A stretch of 64,000 bases of DNA from Vespula vulgaris (taxonomy: Eukaryota > Arthropoda > Insecta > Hymenoptera > Vespidae), in assembly GCF_905475345.1 (NCBI RefSeq), contig NC_066595.1, positions 5,084,501-5,148,500 on the forward strand. The letters are read 5' to 3'. Below, one piece after another: positions 10,999 through 25,400 of this stretch. Each line of letters begins with the position of its first letter. The first letter of the stretch is position 1. Under the pieces are notes generated by a model. That model made no database searches and was not told where the DNA came from. It saw only the letters and a program-made list of their open reading frames with translations. The position numbers and the translations under genes are program-made.

Positions 10999-13097
10999 TC
11001 AATCAGAATGATCCTTTATATGGAATGTATGAATTCGGAAATGACGGCACATTTGACGCACCTAAAATAAATATTTATTTTCCATTTATTAAATTATTAT
11101 AGAATTCCAATAACATAAAAAAAAATGTAGACATACCACACAGGTACCATAGTGAATGTGAGCAAGTAAAGATAAAATTGATACAAAGTACATAGATTTA
11201 AGATCCATTTCAGGCAAGACAAATGAAAGAATAGTTGCTATTGTCACTGGCAATAATATCCACGGCAATATTTCACATCTAGTATTGCTCATTTGAGATA
11301 CAATTAAGCGACACTGTAATGTATGAAAAATAACATATTTAAATGCCTTTATAAGCAAATGTTTTTTCATGCATTTACAAGAAAAAAATTGATTTTTAAA
11401 TTTTATAATACAATTTACAATATTATCAAATTATGCATAGTACAAATCAGCTAAGTACTTTTTCTCACTAAAATGTTATATTATAAAAACATATTTATCA
11501 ATTAAAAGCATATTTAATTCAAAATAATATTTTGTTTACGAATATATTTGTTCTTTTTATTACATAAAAATATTACGTAATATTGACTTACGCATATATT
11601 AGAAAAAGTAGTGCCAATGGCAAAATATATGATACGAGGATCCTTCTCCAATACATTTTGTTGTGAGAATAATATCCAAAGTGTAGAAATCATAAATAAC
11701 AATACTAAAGGCACCAATGGTCTTATTGCTTCTGGAAATGTTCTCATTTTTCCTGTCTTATCTCTATATGATCTATAAATTAATAATATACATATTGTGA
11801 TAAGTGAAATTAATCATTTTTAAACAAAGCATAGTAAAAATCAATTATACTAACTTGTATATATTCCAAAGTACAACTGGTAAGTTTGAAACAAGGGCAC
11901 TAACATATAATAACATTTCAAACATTATTCCTGCTGATATTCCTCCTGGCAAGTAGAATTTCCATGCTTCATGACCACCTACACTGGTCAAGATAAATAC
12001 CAAAATAGTTGCCTAAGATGTAAAAAAACAGATATTATGAATAATAAGATAATTATAAAATATAGTGTAACTAAAATTTATGAACACAACCAACCAACAT
12101 AGATGCATCATATCCCCAAGGAAGGAATAGCACACCTGTATTGTATTTCTCCCAGTGACTTAAATAAAAATTAACAAATACATTCCAAAGTATGAAATAC
12201 ATTCGTAATGGAGAAACACTATGATCTGTCCTTCCAAAAACTGAGTACATACAAACAGTGATTAACATTGCTGTCCAACTGTCCAAACCATGATCAAACA
12301 ATTCACCCAAAGGCCCAGAAGTTTGTGTACGTCTTGCTTGTTTTCCATCAATACCATCTAAATATAATTCAAATTACTGCATTATAAAATTAATATAATA
12401 TAATTATTATAATGCATAATTATAACTTGATATAAGTTAAACAATATAAAGAAAATAATTATGCTCTTTATATATTATGTATAGTTATAATTGAAAATAC
12501 ATGTAATTAAATTTACTAACATCCTAACTAAATGTTGCATCACTTTCTGAAAACATAATATAACTTTCTACTTACCAAGTGTATATGCCATAAAGATATT
12601 AAATGCAGCTATTGCAAATACCCAATGAGGTATAGGAGAATATTGTGAATGATCATCGCTTGATGCATAAAAATAATAATCAAATGTTGCAAATACCACA
12701 AAGTTTAATACAGTAAAAAGAAATCCAGAGAATGTTAATACATTTGGTGCTACCCACTTTGGACAATACTGGAAAAATAAAGATATGACAAGGATATTTT
12801 TTCTGCAAATTGTAATTATAATTATATGAAAGTAATATAAAATTTATACCTCAACAACTTTATTCCAAAATGGATGCATAACATACACACTAAGGGGACT
12901 TGTATCCAATGAGCTATACTAAAAAAAAATGTAAATAAATATATATATACATATATATGTGTATACATATATATATTTCAATACGAGGATATTTACATAA
13001 ATTACATAAATCTCATACAATAAATTAATAAAGCAATAAAAATAATTACGCATAAATACATTTTTATTTATACTTAGTTATGTCTATTATTCATGTC

Positions 13098-13147
<50 letters not shown>

Positions 13148-13298
13148 TGATTTACTGTTTTAATCTGAAATATTGTGCTTTATTGAAAGCATAAGAAAAG
13201 ATACAAAAAAATAGTTGTCATGGAAAATAATCACTTACTTTATAATTTTCAAAACCAGTCAAATGTTCTTCCGATAAATATTCTGTTTCGAGATTCAT
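10999..13298 (-). CDS. EPT1: Ethanolaminephosphotransferase EPT1/SELENOI, 8 exons
   Basis: Minus-strand exons are 13298-13239, 12918-12850, 12768-12576, 12357-12095, 12012-11855, 11772-11592, 11313-11137 and 11061-10999. They give 387 residues then TGA. The enzyme transfers phosphoethanolamine from CDP-ethanolamine to diacylglycerol, the last step of the Kennedy pathway, in endoplasmic reticulum or Golgi membranes. Exon 4 starts the CDP-alcohol phosphotransferase signature DG-x2-AR-x8-G-x3-D-x3-D, complete and with exact spacing (from DGKQAR to FDHGLD). Hydrophobic segments follow through exons 4-7. The final exon aligns residue by residue with the human tail up to SD, where human SELENOI has selenocysteine. 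Here the codon is TGA, followed by seven sense codons and TAG at 10975. Ending at TGA or reading through to 10975 are both possible. It lies tail-to-tail with CHCHD7. Confidence 0.92.
13104..13145. repeat. Poly(T) tract of 42 bases
   Basis: An uninterrupted run of T lies in the first intron of the EPT1 gene (poly(A) on the transcribed strand). It has no flanking target-site duplication that I could see, so it reads as a simple repeat rather than a retroposon tail. Confidence 0.9.
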
Positions 13299-14215
13299 TT
13301 TTTGATACATCATAAGAGAGATCTAACCTTTATAATTCGAGTACTTTATTTTTGAAATATTTAACACCTGATTTATTGGTTTGTAAATATATATGAAAGA
13401 TTTAGTTTTTAATATCAATTATTTCAACCCCTCCTAAAACAATTTAAAATGATGTATATTGTACATAACAGTAATCTTTCATATAGCGCCCATTCATTGT
13501 CATTGAACAATATAAGTTTAGTATGGATTCTCCATCTTAAAACTATTGACAAATTTGTGCGCCTCTGTAAAAATAAATATACACTAAAGCGAACACGCGG
13601 GTTATTTAAAACACACATAAGAATAGAAATTATTCCATTCTTATCTATATAAATTATTATATTATATAATATTAGCGATGCTGTATATGATAGTTAGGTA
13701 AATAAATTAAAATTAGGAGTGAATAAATTTGTATTATTAATCGTTCTCATATCTTAAGACATGTTAAAATAATTTTAAAAAATTTTAAATAAAATTAGCG
13801 TTATTTATTTTACATTAAAAAATTCAATGTAAAAAGTGGCAAAAATATTGTATTTAAACTGTTTTAAATTATATTAAAAGCAATATATATCTTTATTATA
13901 AAGATAGAAAATTACTTCATTATTTTTAGCAATTTTTCCGTTACTGTTTTAGAAACCTTCATCATTCAATAGAAAAGTGTATACTATTAAATTCATTAAA
14001 TTACATTTTATAATCAGTTACATTATCATTTTATTTCTAAATAATATAAAGTTGTTCTATTTTCTAGATGCACATTGATAACATTCAACTCTACTGAAAA
14101 AAATTGATGTATTCTATATAACAAATATTCATATAATATTTAATATTTGACATATAACACATAAAAAAAGAAAGATAAAAGCTAAAAAGCCTTTAACTCT
14201 CTAAAAGTCATTTAA
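13299..14215. other. Intergenic region, EPT1 to GPATCH1
   Basis: This separates the EPT1 start from the GPATCH1 stop, both on the minus strand. It should contain the EPT1 promoter. Short open frames on both strands (about 13424-13652) overlap each other and resemble no known protein. Confidence 0.45.
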
Positions 14216-17200
14216 TTAACGTTTATGCTTTTTGGATTTTCGCTTACTTTTTGAACTTTTGTGTTCTTTATGTTTATGTTTCTTTTTAACTTTTTTTGAT
14301 TTCTTTGTCTTGTGTGATTCCACCCACTTTCCTTGAAATTCTTCTACGACTTTTGGTACTATGACACTTTTACAAATAGGCCTTGAAAATTCTATACTTC
14401 CAGTAGAATCTGTTAAAATATTTCCATCTTTAATCAATCTTGAAGGAAGTATCGGTCCATATACTTTTTCTGGTATTGGCATTTGTAGCATTTCACAGGT
14501 TTTATTTTCATAATTTTGTTCAATGGTAGTTTGTGGTTTTAATTGCAAATTCATTTCTTTTTCTTTGATATTACTCTCAATATCTTCTGTAGTGACATGT
14601 GTTTTTTTCACAAGATCTTCAAGATCCAATTTAGCAAAAATGCCTCTAGGTGGTGACATATTTCTTGATACATTAATATCATTTGAAGAATCACCAATCA
14701 ACACTGACTTCACAACTTCGTTATCAATATTTTCTTCTGTCTCTGTTTCTGATTCTTCGCTACTACTGAGAAAAATTGCTCTAAAAAGATCTTTCTTTTG
14801 TTCTGAATTCTTTTTATAAGTTATACTCGTCTCTTTATCTTGAGATTTTTCAATGTCTGCCAAAATTTGATGTTGTTCTATATTTACTATATTATTTTCT
14901 TGATTAACAAATTCTTGTTCAGGATTGCATTTCAAAAATTTCATTGAAGGTACCTCATGGACTGTTTTGCCAAATATTTTTTCATACGAAGTTTCGAAAT
15001 TTTTCATTTTTTCTGATATTATTTGTGGTTCATGATTTACAACAGAAGTCTTATAACATGTAGAAGAAGCAAGTGCATAATCTTTTATGAATTCATCTCC
15101 ATATGAGGTAGATGCCTTATTATCTATGTCTTTGTCAATTGTGTCAGTTACTTTTAAAAATCTGGAGGATGCATCTAAATCTAATGAATTAAATACTGAA
15201 AACCTTGGTTTCTTCTCTGTTTTAGTTTGTGTACAACTATTTCGTGGTTCAGGAATATTAAATCTTTTACATACAATGCTTGTAGGTTGCCATTCAATTA
15301 TTTCTCGAGTTAGTTTTCCAAACATTTCCATCTTGGCAGCTTCATCTTTTTGTTTTCCTAAACTATCAGTTATATTTATTATATATTTATTTGAGTTATT
15401 TCTATCATTATCATTACTTGATACTTGTTCAATTGATTTAGCTGCTTGTTTAAATTCAACAAGCTTTAGATCTTTTTCTGATTTAATCGTGGGAGATGAT
15501 TGTATGTTATCAGATTTATATTTATCATTAGTTTTTAAACAAGTAAGAGATTGTTCAAATCGTCTTTGTTTATTTTGGTTATTAACTGATTCTACATTAG
15601 CGAATGAAGAACTATTTAAATGTCTTGGTATATTTAATAACCCAGAAGTGATTTGTTCTGTACCTGTAACACCACCACTGACAAATGTTTTTGTACTTAA
15701 TTTGTTCACCCACATATTGTTCACTTGTGTTTTTGGTCTTTCAACTATTTTTTCACTATTTTCTGCCTTTTGATGTTCTAATGAATTCAATGATTCTGAT
15801 ATTAAATTAGCAACAGGCATAGAAATTACAGAATTTAATGCTTTTGTGGTTGTATCAAGTTGACTTTGCATTGCTGTATCAGTGAAATTAGTGTCTTGTA
15901 AGATTTTAGCTCTTTTTATAACATTAAGACTCTTCTTTTTTTCATTAATTGATTGATGTGGGATAGGTGGAAAAAATCGACTTTTTCTAGTAAGATGAAT
16001 TGCATGATAGTTTTTCGGAAGACAAGGCAATGCAAAAGTCTTTCTATAATTTAATTTATCTTTTGCTTGTACAAATCCCTCTATACAATTGCTTCCATTG
16101 TCATTTAAAATATTATCCTTCGACCATCTTGTTTTATTTTTGCGTTCTGGTCCCAGTACAGAATCATATTGAGACATATCTTCTCTTTCATATATATCCT
16201 CATCATCTGCTTCAAAAGCACCAACTCCAAATGCATGTCCAAATATTGGAAGGATTTTATTGTTGCTTTGATAATTATATTCTTCATTAATTTGATTAGA
16301 TAATATATTTTGCCTATTTAGTCCACTATATCCAATACCAAAGTAATTATCTTTTCCCTTAGACCTATAAAGTATAAGTGTCTAGAATAATAAAAACGGT
16401 AAAAAAACAAGAATAATTATAAAATTATATTTACTTAAAAGGCTCATAATCATCAGGAGCAAATGTAATATTAAGAGTTTCATCATCAGAATCAATGTTA
16501 CTATCAATTTCTTTTTCTTCATTTTTAGGTAATGAACAGCCATATACTTTAATTCTTTCAATTTGTTGTTTTGCTTTAATCTTCTCTTTCTTTGTAATTC
16601 TATTTCCTATTCCTTGTCCTGGTTTCCATCCCATTTTTTTCAGGAGAGCGATACCAACTGTTTCTCTATAATTTTTACATCATATTGAAATAATAACATT
16701 TATGCAATAGTTTTGCTTATTTTTATTTGTATATCTTATACCTAATTGTAATCAATTGTAATAACCAATTACCTGACAGGTCTCAAAAGTTCTTTCAATA
16801 CAGGATTGTACGACAGAGATCGATTGTTAATTATTTCAGTTCTCCCTCTTTTTGTACCTTTTTGTCCATGGTATTCATAGTCACTATTGGCTCTAATACC
16901 TTTTGGTGCTATGCCAAATATGCTTATATCTTCTTCATCCATAAAATCTTCTGGTTGTTGTTCGATTGTTTTTGCTTTACTACCTCTAGAGGATTTAAAC
17001 TGCTGTGGTTTCCATCCATCACGTGTTCCAACAGTATTAAAATATCCTGCAGAAAAACCGCCGGTGAAAGCACCATGAAATCGACGTCTACCTTGCGCAT
17101 CATATGCATACTGATCTTCTATTGTCACAGCTTTTTTCCTTGGTAAATTTTCTGTAAAATTCATTTAAAATTCAAGAGATATACATCCGATATATAAAAA

Positions 17201-17284
17201 ATTAAAATCATTTATAATACCTTCATCTAAAGGTTCCAAAGGTATACCAAAAGTTGCATAATTTTCGTCCTCGGAATCACTCAT
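14216..17284 (-). CDS. GPATCH1: G-patch domain protein GPATCH1, 4 exons
   Basis: Exons 17284-17221, 17151-16773, 16665-16435 and 16364-14216 give 2823 nt, 940 residues (human about 931). The N-terminus MSDSEDENYATFGIPLEPLD and the block RRRFHGAFTGGFSAGYFNTVG are the conserved GPATCH1 start. FMDEEDISIFGIAPK follows. Exon 3 holds the G-patch (GIALLKKMGWKPGQGIG). Exon 4 carries FGHAFGVGAFE, a central KMEMFGKLTREIIEW block, LFRAIFLSSSEE, and a basic tail ending in a Lys/His/Arg-rich nuclear localisation stretch. GPATCH1 is a late spliceosome component; G-patch proteins bind and activate DEAH-box helicases. The last exon is one long 2.1-kb block, mostly disordered and Ser/Lys/Glu-rich. Antisense frames across it are shadows. 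Confidence 0.93.
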
Positions 17285-18033
17285 TTCTTTTTTAAGTTCA
17301 TATATAACACAATGTTTGAAGTTTATAATAATTAAATAAGAAATATTATTTAATCTTGAGTACACTTTTTAAACATAATATCATGGAGGTTATGGTGCAC
17401 GTCAGTAATTCCAATTCAAATGTAGCTCCGCTGATACAGCACTAATACTAATGTATATTCACACATAGCTCGCGCGCATATATTGATCGATATCGACTTT
17501 TGCAAATGATTTAGATCATGTATACAAAATGGAACAAATAATCCAATTTTTATTTAGATAAACGATTTGTGTAATTATATAATTTCATATCAACGTTTTT
17601 TTTTCTATACAATACTAATATAGATTATATTAAAAGATAAATAGTAATGTTTTTAATAAAATTGTAATTTAGAAAAATATGTGTATGTGCGTGTGTGTGT
17701 GTATATATAATAGTTTATTTTCTTAAAAGTTATTACAGTAGAACTCTCATTATAAAATATCTTTGAAGAAACATTAAATTAAAACAAATGAATGTTTATG
17801 ATAGTAGTCAAGAAATCAGAAAATGAAAGTCAAGAAATATGCATCAGATTTTATTTATATAAATTTATTACTATCAGATGTAACTTATTAAATATGGATA
17901 TTCATGAATTGTTTGTAAAACTATATAATTGTTTAAATAACAATTGTAATAATTCATAATAACTAATATCTTGTAATATCTTAATAATTATTATTATTGT
18001 GGTATACAAAAATACTTGTAATCTTGTCCATTT
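17285..18033. other. Intergenic region, GPATCH1 to BTB-ZF gene
   Basis: It contains the GPATCH1 promoter and the 3' end of the next gene. A short (GT)n run lies near 17690. Nothing else is recognised. Confidence 0.45.
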
Positions 18034-19900
18034 CTAATTATTATTATTTACAAGTGATTTATTATGTTTGTCTCGTTTAGCATTATGATAAAGGTAAGAG
18101 TGTACACGCAAGCTGTTGCTGTTTTTATATTTATTGCCACAAAGCTTACATGTAAGACTTTCAAGTGGACCATGAATATAACGAACATGTAATTTTAGAT
18201 TTTCTCTGCGTGTAAAATTACGAAGACACCAAGGACATGAATAAACCCGCATTAATTTACCCTTTTCCATATAGAATGTTGGTCTAATTTCTGAAACTAG
18301 ACGCAGTGTTGTTTCCAGGGATAATGTACTATTAGGATCACCTTTTATATATCTATACTTTCCGCCACAATTAGCTGCATCATGTGTCAAGTTTTTACGT
18401 TCTTCTATCACCATACTAGTCAGACCTAATACATTTATACATATATTAGATAGAAAAATAATAATATTATGTAACAAGATTATTATCTGCAAGATTTTTC
18501 AATTAAAAAATAAGCTATTAAATTGATAGGAAATTAATTATTCTTAAATATATACTAAAGACTTGGAAACAATACGTGGTCGTACAATTGTTGAATATAT
18601 TTACATTTAGTTTTTCTTTTTTTTATAATATGAAAAAAATAATGGAACTATTCTGTATTCAGGAATTTTTCATTCTTATTTTTTTCATAGCATTTTTAAT
18701 TAGCATTGAAAATTTTCATAGTATTAATAATATACACCAAGTTGTAACACATACCAAGAGATTGATTAGCAGTTTTTAAATGCATATCTGATTCAGAATC
18801 TGAAACATTAAATAAAATTACTTTAAAATAAAACATTAAATAAATTAACTAATTCGTTTATTGCATTAAAACAATTATGTAGAATATAAATTTTAATTCC
18901 AGCATAATTGTAGGTGTTTTTCTATTACCTGATTTATGTACATTCTCAATATTACAAAATACTTCATTTAACATTTGTGATTTATACATTGCTTTTATAT
19001 CCATATCATCCATATAATTTGAGGATTTGTATTGTATTGTTTTTGTGTGATTTATGTCAGAGGTACAATCGAATGGTTCCTTTGTAGTATCAATATTTTT
19101 ATAAGTTTCGATAAATAATGTTCTTTGTGGACTATAATCTGTATGAGAAACTAATTTTTTGGGATAAGGAATTTCATTTGTTACATTTCTTTCCATAATA
19201 CTGAAACTCTTTATTACAGAACTTGAAGGAAGAATTGTATTTTCTCTTTGTACCTTCTTACATTTTAAAGATTTTGTTAATTTCTCACACTGATAAATAT
19301 CTTCTACGGAAGTAAGGTGATTTTCTCTATCTGTTTTTATATCAAAGTAGCAATCCATTTCTTGGATATTATTATCCAATATTCTGTCTTTTTTCTAAAA
19401 CCAAAGAATAATAAATTTATTGCTGTGATTTCTAATCAAAATAACATACCTCATTTCTTTCTGTGGTTAACCCTTTTATCTGCAATATTTCTGCTACTTT
19501 TAAAAAATTGCCAATATCCTCTTGTTTAATATTAACTTCCCCTTGATACATGAATTGAAGCATAGCAGATAAATCACGATAATTGACATCTTTTAGTATT
19601 ACAATTGGATGTTTACAAGAATTTTCCTATATCACAAATAGATTATCATGAAGATCTAAGGTGTAAATAATAATCAAGAAAAAAAGACTCATAAATATTT
19701 TTATAATAATGATTTACCTTGAAAAGTCTATTGAAATATGTACTACAAACTGATAATATCAACTTATGTGCCCTTAAAATTTTGCCTTCAGCTGTTAAAG
19801 TTACATCAACAAGTTGTTCATCAATTAATAAAGTATATAAACCAGAAGATAAATTTCTTGGGAAACTATTCCATATTAAAGAAAATTGTTCTCCAGACAT
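18034..19900 (-). CDS. BTB and C2H2 zinc-finger protein, 5 exons
   Basis: Exons 19900-19718, 19626-19450, 19394-18929, 18799-18755 and 18425-18034 join to 1263 nt (420 residues). Residues ~1-115 are a BTB/POZ domain of the insect tramtrack/lola/broad group: MSGEQFSLIWNSFPRNLSSG, then LVDVTLTAEG, LRAHKLILSVCSTYFNRLF and MLQFMYQGEVNI. A ~170-residue polar linker follows. The C-terminus has two C2H2 fingers, YSCPWCLRNFTRRENLKLHV followed by a second from TCKLCGNKYKNSNSLRVH. Such proteins form homodimers through BTB and bind DNA as regulators of development. I cannot assign it to a named Drosophila gene. The 45-base exon 4 is small and could be skipped in frame, since 45 is divisible by three. 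Confidence 0.85.
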
Positions 19901-22480
19901 TGTTGCTAAAATATAAAATAATAAAACTCTTTAAAAAAGATATAGTTACATAGATATCTAAATAATTTACTAATGAAAAAACAGAGTATTATATAATATA
20001 ATTAATATAACAAATGATATTTAAAAAATTGTATGATCAAAAAACAAACGCAGTACCTTAAACAAATAATCCATAGAAAATATAAAGTACTTTGGAACTT
20101 GTTCTCCTGTTATGTATATATACATGTAAATATATGTATATATGATTTAAAGCATATAATAATTATAAACAATACATTACAGTAACATAGTTTTTACTCT
20201 CATTTGAAATATCCTTTTTAGAATTTAAAAATATCTGGTATTCTATTTATTGTTACCTTAAAGTAAAATTTGATAGGAAGACTAAATAAGAAGCAAACAT
20301 TTTGTAGTATGCAATGGAAGTGTAAGTACAGTCACTACATAGTATGCCAATTTCGTTCGCGCCAAATTTAAAAGATGTATAATTTATATAGATTGTAAAC
20401 TTAAAATTATAGATTTTAAAATAAATAATCAAATATTAATTAAATAAAAGCCACAACTTCGATATCGTAAACAAAATTTAACTACTTCTAAAAATATTTA
20501 GAAAAAAAATGTTAACGAGAAAATATCAAAGAACATCCAATATACAAAAAAAGTATGTTCTTTCCGTTTTCCGCTCTATACGTATATATTATTGGAAGTG
20601 CTTATGATTTTGTGTGATTACAAATTCAGATTTTTTTTATAACTACTAAATTGCTTCTTGTAGCATAAATAAAAAAATAAAGCTTATATATTTTTCATTG
20701 TAAAAAAAAAAGTATTAATAGATCCTTTAAAATTGAACTAGAAAAATATATAGATTTTTTTCATTATTCAATCATATTTCTGAATTATTTGAATATAATT
20801 ATTAATATCTAATTATAATGAAACAGTAATTATCCTATAATATCTTATTGAACAAAACGAATATTGTTACCTTATAAAAATATAAAAAAATAAATAAAAA
20901 CATTATTACAAGTAATACACATAATAAAATTTCTAAAGGGGTTATTTTTTCGTATTTTATATAAAGTTTTTATACTTGAAATTGTTGATACATTCAAAAA
21001 ATATTGTTTCTATCAACATTTTTAACACGATATATATATGTACTTTATATTCGTGTAACCAAAACAAAAAAGTATTTTTATGAAATAAAAATGGTAATCA
21101 ATCATTTGTAAACATTTTCTAACATTTTAAAGCGTGACCTTAATGAACCAAATGCTTTGGTTGTTACATATTTACATGAGTTACGTGATTTAGTTTTGGT
21201 GTAACTATATCACATAAATAAATAGTCTTTAATATTAACTTATCTAATTTTAACAGAACTCACTGTTTAATACATATCTGCATATATGTATATACTAAAT
21301 TTAATAATGATTGAACATAAATACAAATAATTATATTGTATCATGATATATTCAAAAATATCTTTTCTGTTATCAAATTTAAATATATCTACCGAATAAA
21401 AAGAAGTTTTATTACTTATAACAATTGAATATGATTTAATAGTTTGTTTAAATAATGATACTAATACATAGTTTAATAATAATATATCAAAATGTATTTT
21501 ATAAGGAAATCTAAAAAGAATTTATTATACATTTAATTTATGATTGTGATATGAGCGATAGAACATTAATTTTATATTTTTAAAATATATTGCATGTTTT
21601 CTTTTACATTTATGGATATCCATATAGAATTATACCATGTATAGAGAGTATTTACTGTATTTTTTCTATTTTAGTTGGTCATATAAAAATTGCAAGCACG
21701 CAATCTCGTAAAGGCAGATATTTTCACTATAAATTCTTAATACAGTAGATTTCTTATAAATTTTCCCAATAACTTACTTTACTTTTTTTTTTCCCTAAAT
21801 CTATATCCAATTATTCTTCGTTAGTTAACATATATACGTGGGTGTATACATATACACGCACTAAATACACACGTCATTATATATCATTATTCACACAATT
21901 GACACGACATTCTGAAAATCTCCAAAAATGATGTTCTATAATCACATTGTACTTCCATAAACTTTTAACCAGAATACTATACATTGATTATGTTTATCGC
22001 TTTTAATAACTGTTTCAAAATAATTTTTCTAACTAATTATCTGCTATCATCGGGGCGTAATATGGTGAGACAATTGGTGTTATACAACGTCACATTGTGT
22101 TGAGTTTTAAATTTAAATGCTATATTTCCAGATTAACGCAATAATACGTACAAGTTTTGTATTAGATCCTATTACTCTGTACACAGCTGTTGCTAGTAAC
22201 AAAATAAAGAGAATAAACAAAGAAATAGGGCCCTTATATATTGTGATTTTCTAAAATATGAGAAATATTGTTGTGCACAAAAATATTATACAATTAAACA
22301 CAAATGATACTTAATTTAATATACTTAATATTAAAAAACGTTGTTCTTTTTTTTTTCTTTTTTTTTAAGGGAAAGAGGAAAAGGATACTTTTTTAAGGGA
22401 AAGAGGAGGAGGATACCAGCACAATCATTGTAATGCTACAAAAAATGTACAACATTTTAAATGGTCTGATTCATTTGAGA
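19901..22480. other. Intergenic region, BTB-ZF to RBM39
   Basis: About 2.6 kb of AT-rich DNA contains the BTB-ZF promoter and the RBM39 3' untranslated region (from about 22480 downwards). I see no coding exon or structured RNA that I can support. Confidence 0.45.
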
Positions 22481-25400
22481 TCATATTCCTCGTCGAGGTG
22501 CAGTTGGGACTAATAATTGAATAGCAGTCATAGCATCTGGGAAGAGAGAATGATAATTTACAACCGGTACATAAGCAGCGGTTATAACTCGACCAGCAAA
22601 CCATCGGCCATGTAATGAATTGACCGCAGCAACTGCCGTTGCTATTGACGGGCATTTAACATAAACATTTCCTTGTGGAGAAGCTTGATCCACATATACG
22701 TGTAGTACACCGCCATGCTTATTGCATTCTTCTATTACATCATCACGTATTTCTTTTGCCCAATTTGGATTTGTTTCGCTGTAACAAAATCATATTACAT
22801 TAGACCCTTTTTTGTTTTCTTTTCTTTTCTTTCCACATATAATGTTTTAAAAATTAGATAAACACATTCATATTCATATAATCGTTTTAATGTTCGATTA
22901 CCATTTTGCCACTAACATGTGCTATATTCATGTAGCGATATAAAAATGGTATTACTATTTTATTTCGCATATTTGTTCCTCCAATAAAAGAATAAATGCT
23001 TACACTGGATCTACTTATATATGCTTCGTGCAATTACTGAACTTCGTTAAATTACTTTTTACTTGTACTTCAACTTGTATACATTTTTGACATATTATTT
23101 AATGTAAAATAATGCAATATACTTACTTTTGTGGGTCGAACATGTTTGAAAGCATAAAACATTGTGTCGCAATTGGTGGGGCAGCTTGTGGTGGTGGTGG
23201 TGGAGCAGAAATAACAGGTGCCATATTTAAAGCATTTGCTGCTGCAGGAGGAATTTCAAGACCAGTACCTTCGGCCAATTTGAACATCAATTGTAATCTG
23301 CGAAACAAGCATTGGATAATATAATTAAACGTATATACATATTTATGAAAATAATGAGATAAATTAATGTAATTAAATATATTCAATGCTAAATACACAC
23401 ACACGCGCACTTCGCTATATATTTACCTGCCAGTTGCACCAAGGTCAATACCACTTCGATCTAATTCATCTGTGTCCAAAAGTGAGGGACCCTGAATTAA
23501 GTCTGTACGTTCCGTAACATTTCCAACTTTCATTGGTCTACCAGCTAGTTCAAAACCATTTAATTGCTCTAAGGCTTTCTTAGCATCATCTGCATTCCTA
23601 AACTGTAAATATATTTATAATAGTTAATTAATAAAAATTGATATAAATTTATTACACAATTGTGTACACATAAACTTACCGTCAAAAAACCATAACCTTT
23701 ACTTCTACCAGTTTCAGGATCCATAATTAATTGAATATTATCAATTTTTCCAAAGGGTTCAAAAATCCCACGAAGCATTTCTTCCGTTATATTAAAGTGA
23801 AGAGAACCTACATATAATCTCATAGGTCCAGTTTGCCCTTTAGGCATTAAATTTGGCATAGAATTACCCATGCGATTTTTCTCTGCTTGAGTGTGTTGTA
23901 CTACTATAGGAACACCAAGTAACTTTTGGCCTGATAGTCCAAGCGCCTAAATAAACATCATAAAAAATGTTCTAAACATCAAACAATCAAATCAAATAAA
24001 CAAAAAAGTTAATAAAACTATCTAAAAAAACAGCTTACAAGTGTAACGCTCTCGGGATCTTTAAATTCGACATACGCAATCCCTTTGAATCGTCTGGTCT
24101 TGTTACATGTAATGAGCCTGACATCTTGAACTTTGCCAACACTAGAGAAAAATTCTTCTAAGTCACGTGCACGTATTCGTTGACTAAGCTGCATACAGAA
24201 TACTGTACGAGCATCTCGCTCTTCAGGCGTCAACTCGTCGTTTCTGCTAAAACATAAAGCAGTATTCTATCATACTGTATTTCTCTTTTAAGGGGCTATA
24301 TATAAATTCAGATTTTGTTTTCAGAAACGATCGGTGTATAATACATAATACAATAAAGCGAATACTCAAAGTACTTATGAGTAAAAAAATTCGTTTTATT
24401 TTCATTAATTGTTTCTGAAAAAAATTCCGAATTTCGATATTTTCTCGGGCTTCTAAGTGAATATAATTCATTAATAATTGTAAATATTTTTATACGTACT
24501 ATATATGAGAATATATATTTATTCTAAACGAGTATAATTATATACTTACATTCCAAGAGGGCTAACACCTTTACCAAAAGATGGTCGAGCTCTTGGTAAT
24601 GTAATTGGAGTAAGAGATCTTTTTCTTCTTCTGTCTCTGTCTCTTCGATCTCGGTCTCTATCGCCATCTCTGTCTCTGTCACGATCACGTCGATCTCTCG
24701 ATCGCGATCTTCGTCTGCGTTCGCGATCACGATCGCGGTCACGATCTCTATCCCGGTCCCTCTCGCGATCTCTGTCCCTATCCCTGTCTCTGTCCCTATC
24801 CCTGTCCCTGTCCCTGTCTCTGTCACGATCGCGGCGGTCTTTATCTCGACGATCGCGAGATCGTGAACGGGAACGAGATCGATGTTTGCTCTTTCTAAAA
24901 AAAGAAACATAAGAATTAGCGATAGAAATATAACATTCAAACATGATTTTAATAAAAACATGTTTTCGAACGATATTAGGTATTATTTTTTTACTATCCT
25001 CCTGCCAAATCATCTCAATTTATGTATTAATAAAGATATTTTAATTCAATAGAGAAGAAATAAAACACGCTTATGATACTAGATGAGAATAAATTTTACA
25101 TATATAAATTTTATTTCTTATAGAAAATGTTTAATTTGTCCATAATAAAAGACACCATGTAATGTATTATAGAAAAAAAATCGATTAATAGGATAGAATA
25201 AAAAATCTGGTAACTTTATACACATATTTCCACATTGTTGAAGAAATGATACAGTGTTTCCATTCAAAAAGATAATATTTTTTGTGAAAATGTTCATGAA
25301 TTGCTACATTTAATTACATTATTGATAATAAAATCCTTAAAAAGCTTATAAGATTCACTTTTTTCTTTATTTCTTTTTTTTTTCTTTTAATTCTAATACA

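Noticed and set aside
13104..13145. Poly(T) as the tail of an antisense retroposon
   Set aside because: No target-site duplication or element body was visible on either side; a plain homopolymer is simpler.
15087..15773. A 228-codon plus-strand open frame
   Set aside because: It lies wholly antisense to the large GPATCH1 exon, whose conserved motifs are in the minus frame; its Ser/Leu/Phe-rich product is the usual shadow of Lys/Glu/Asn-rich coding.
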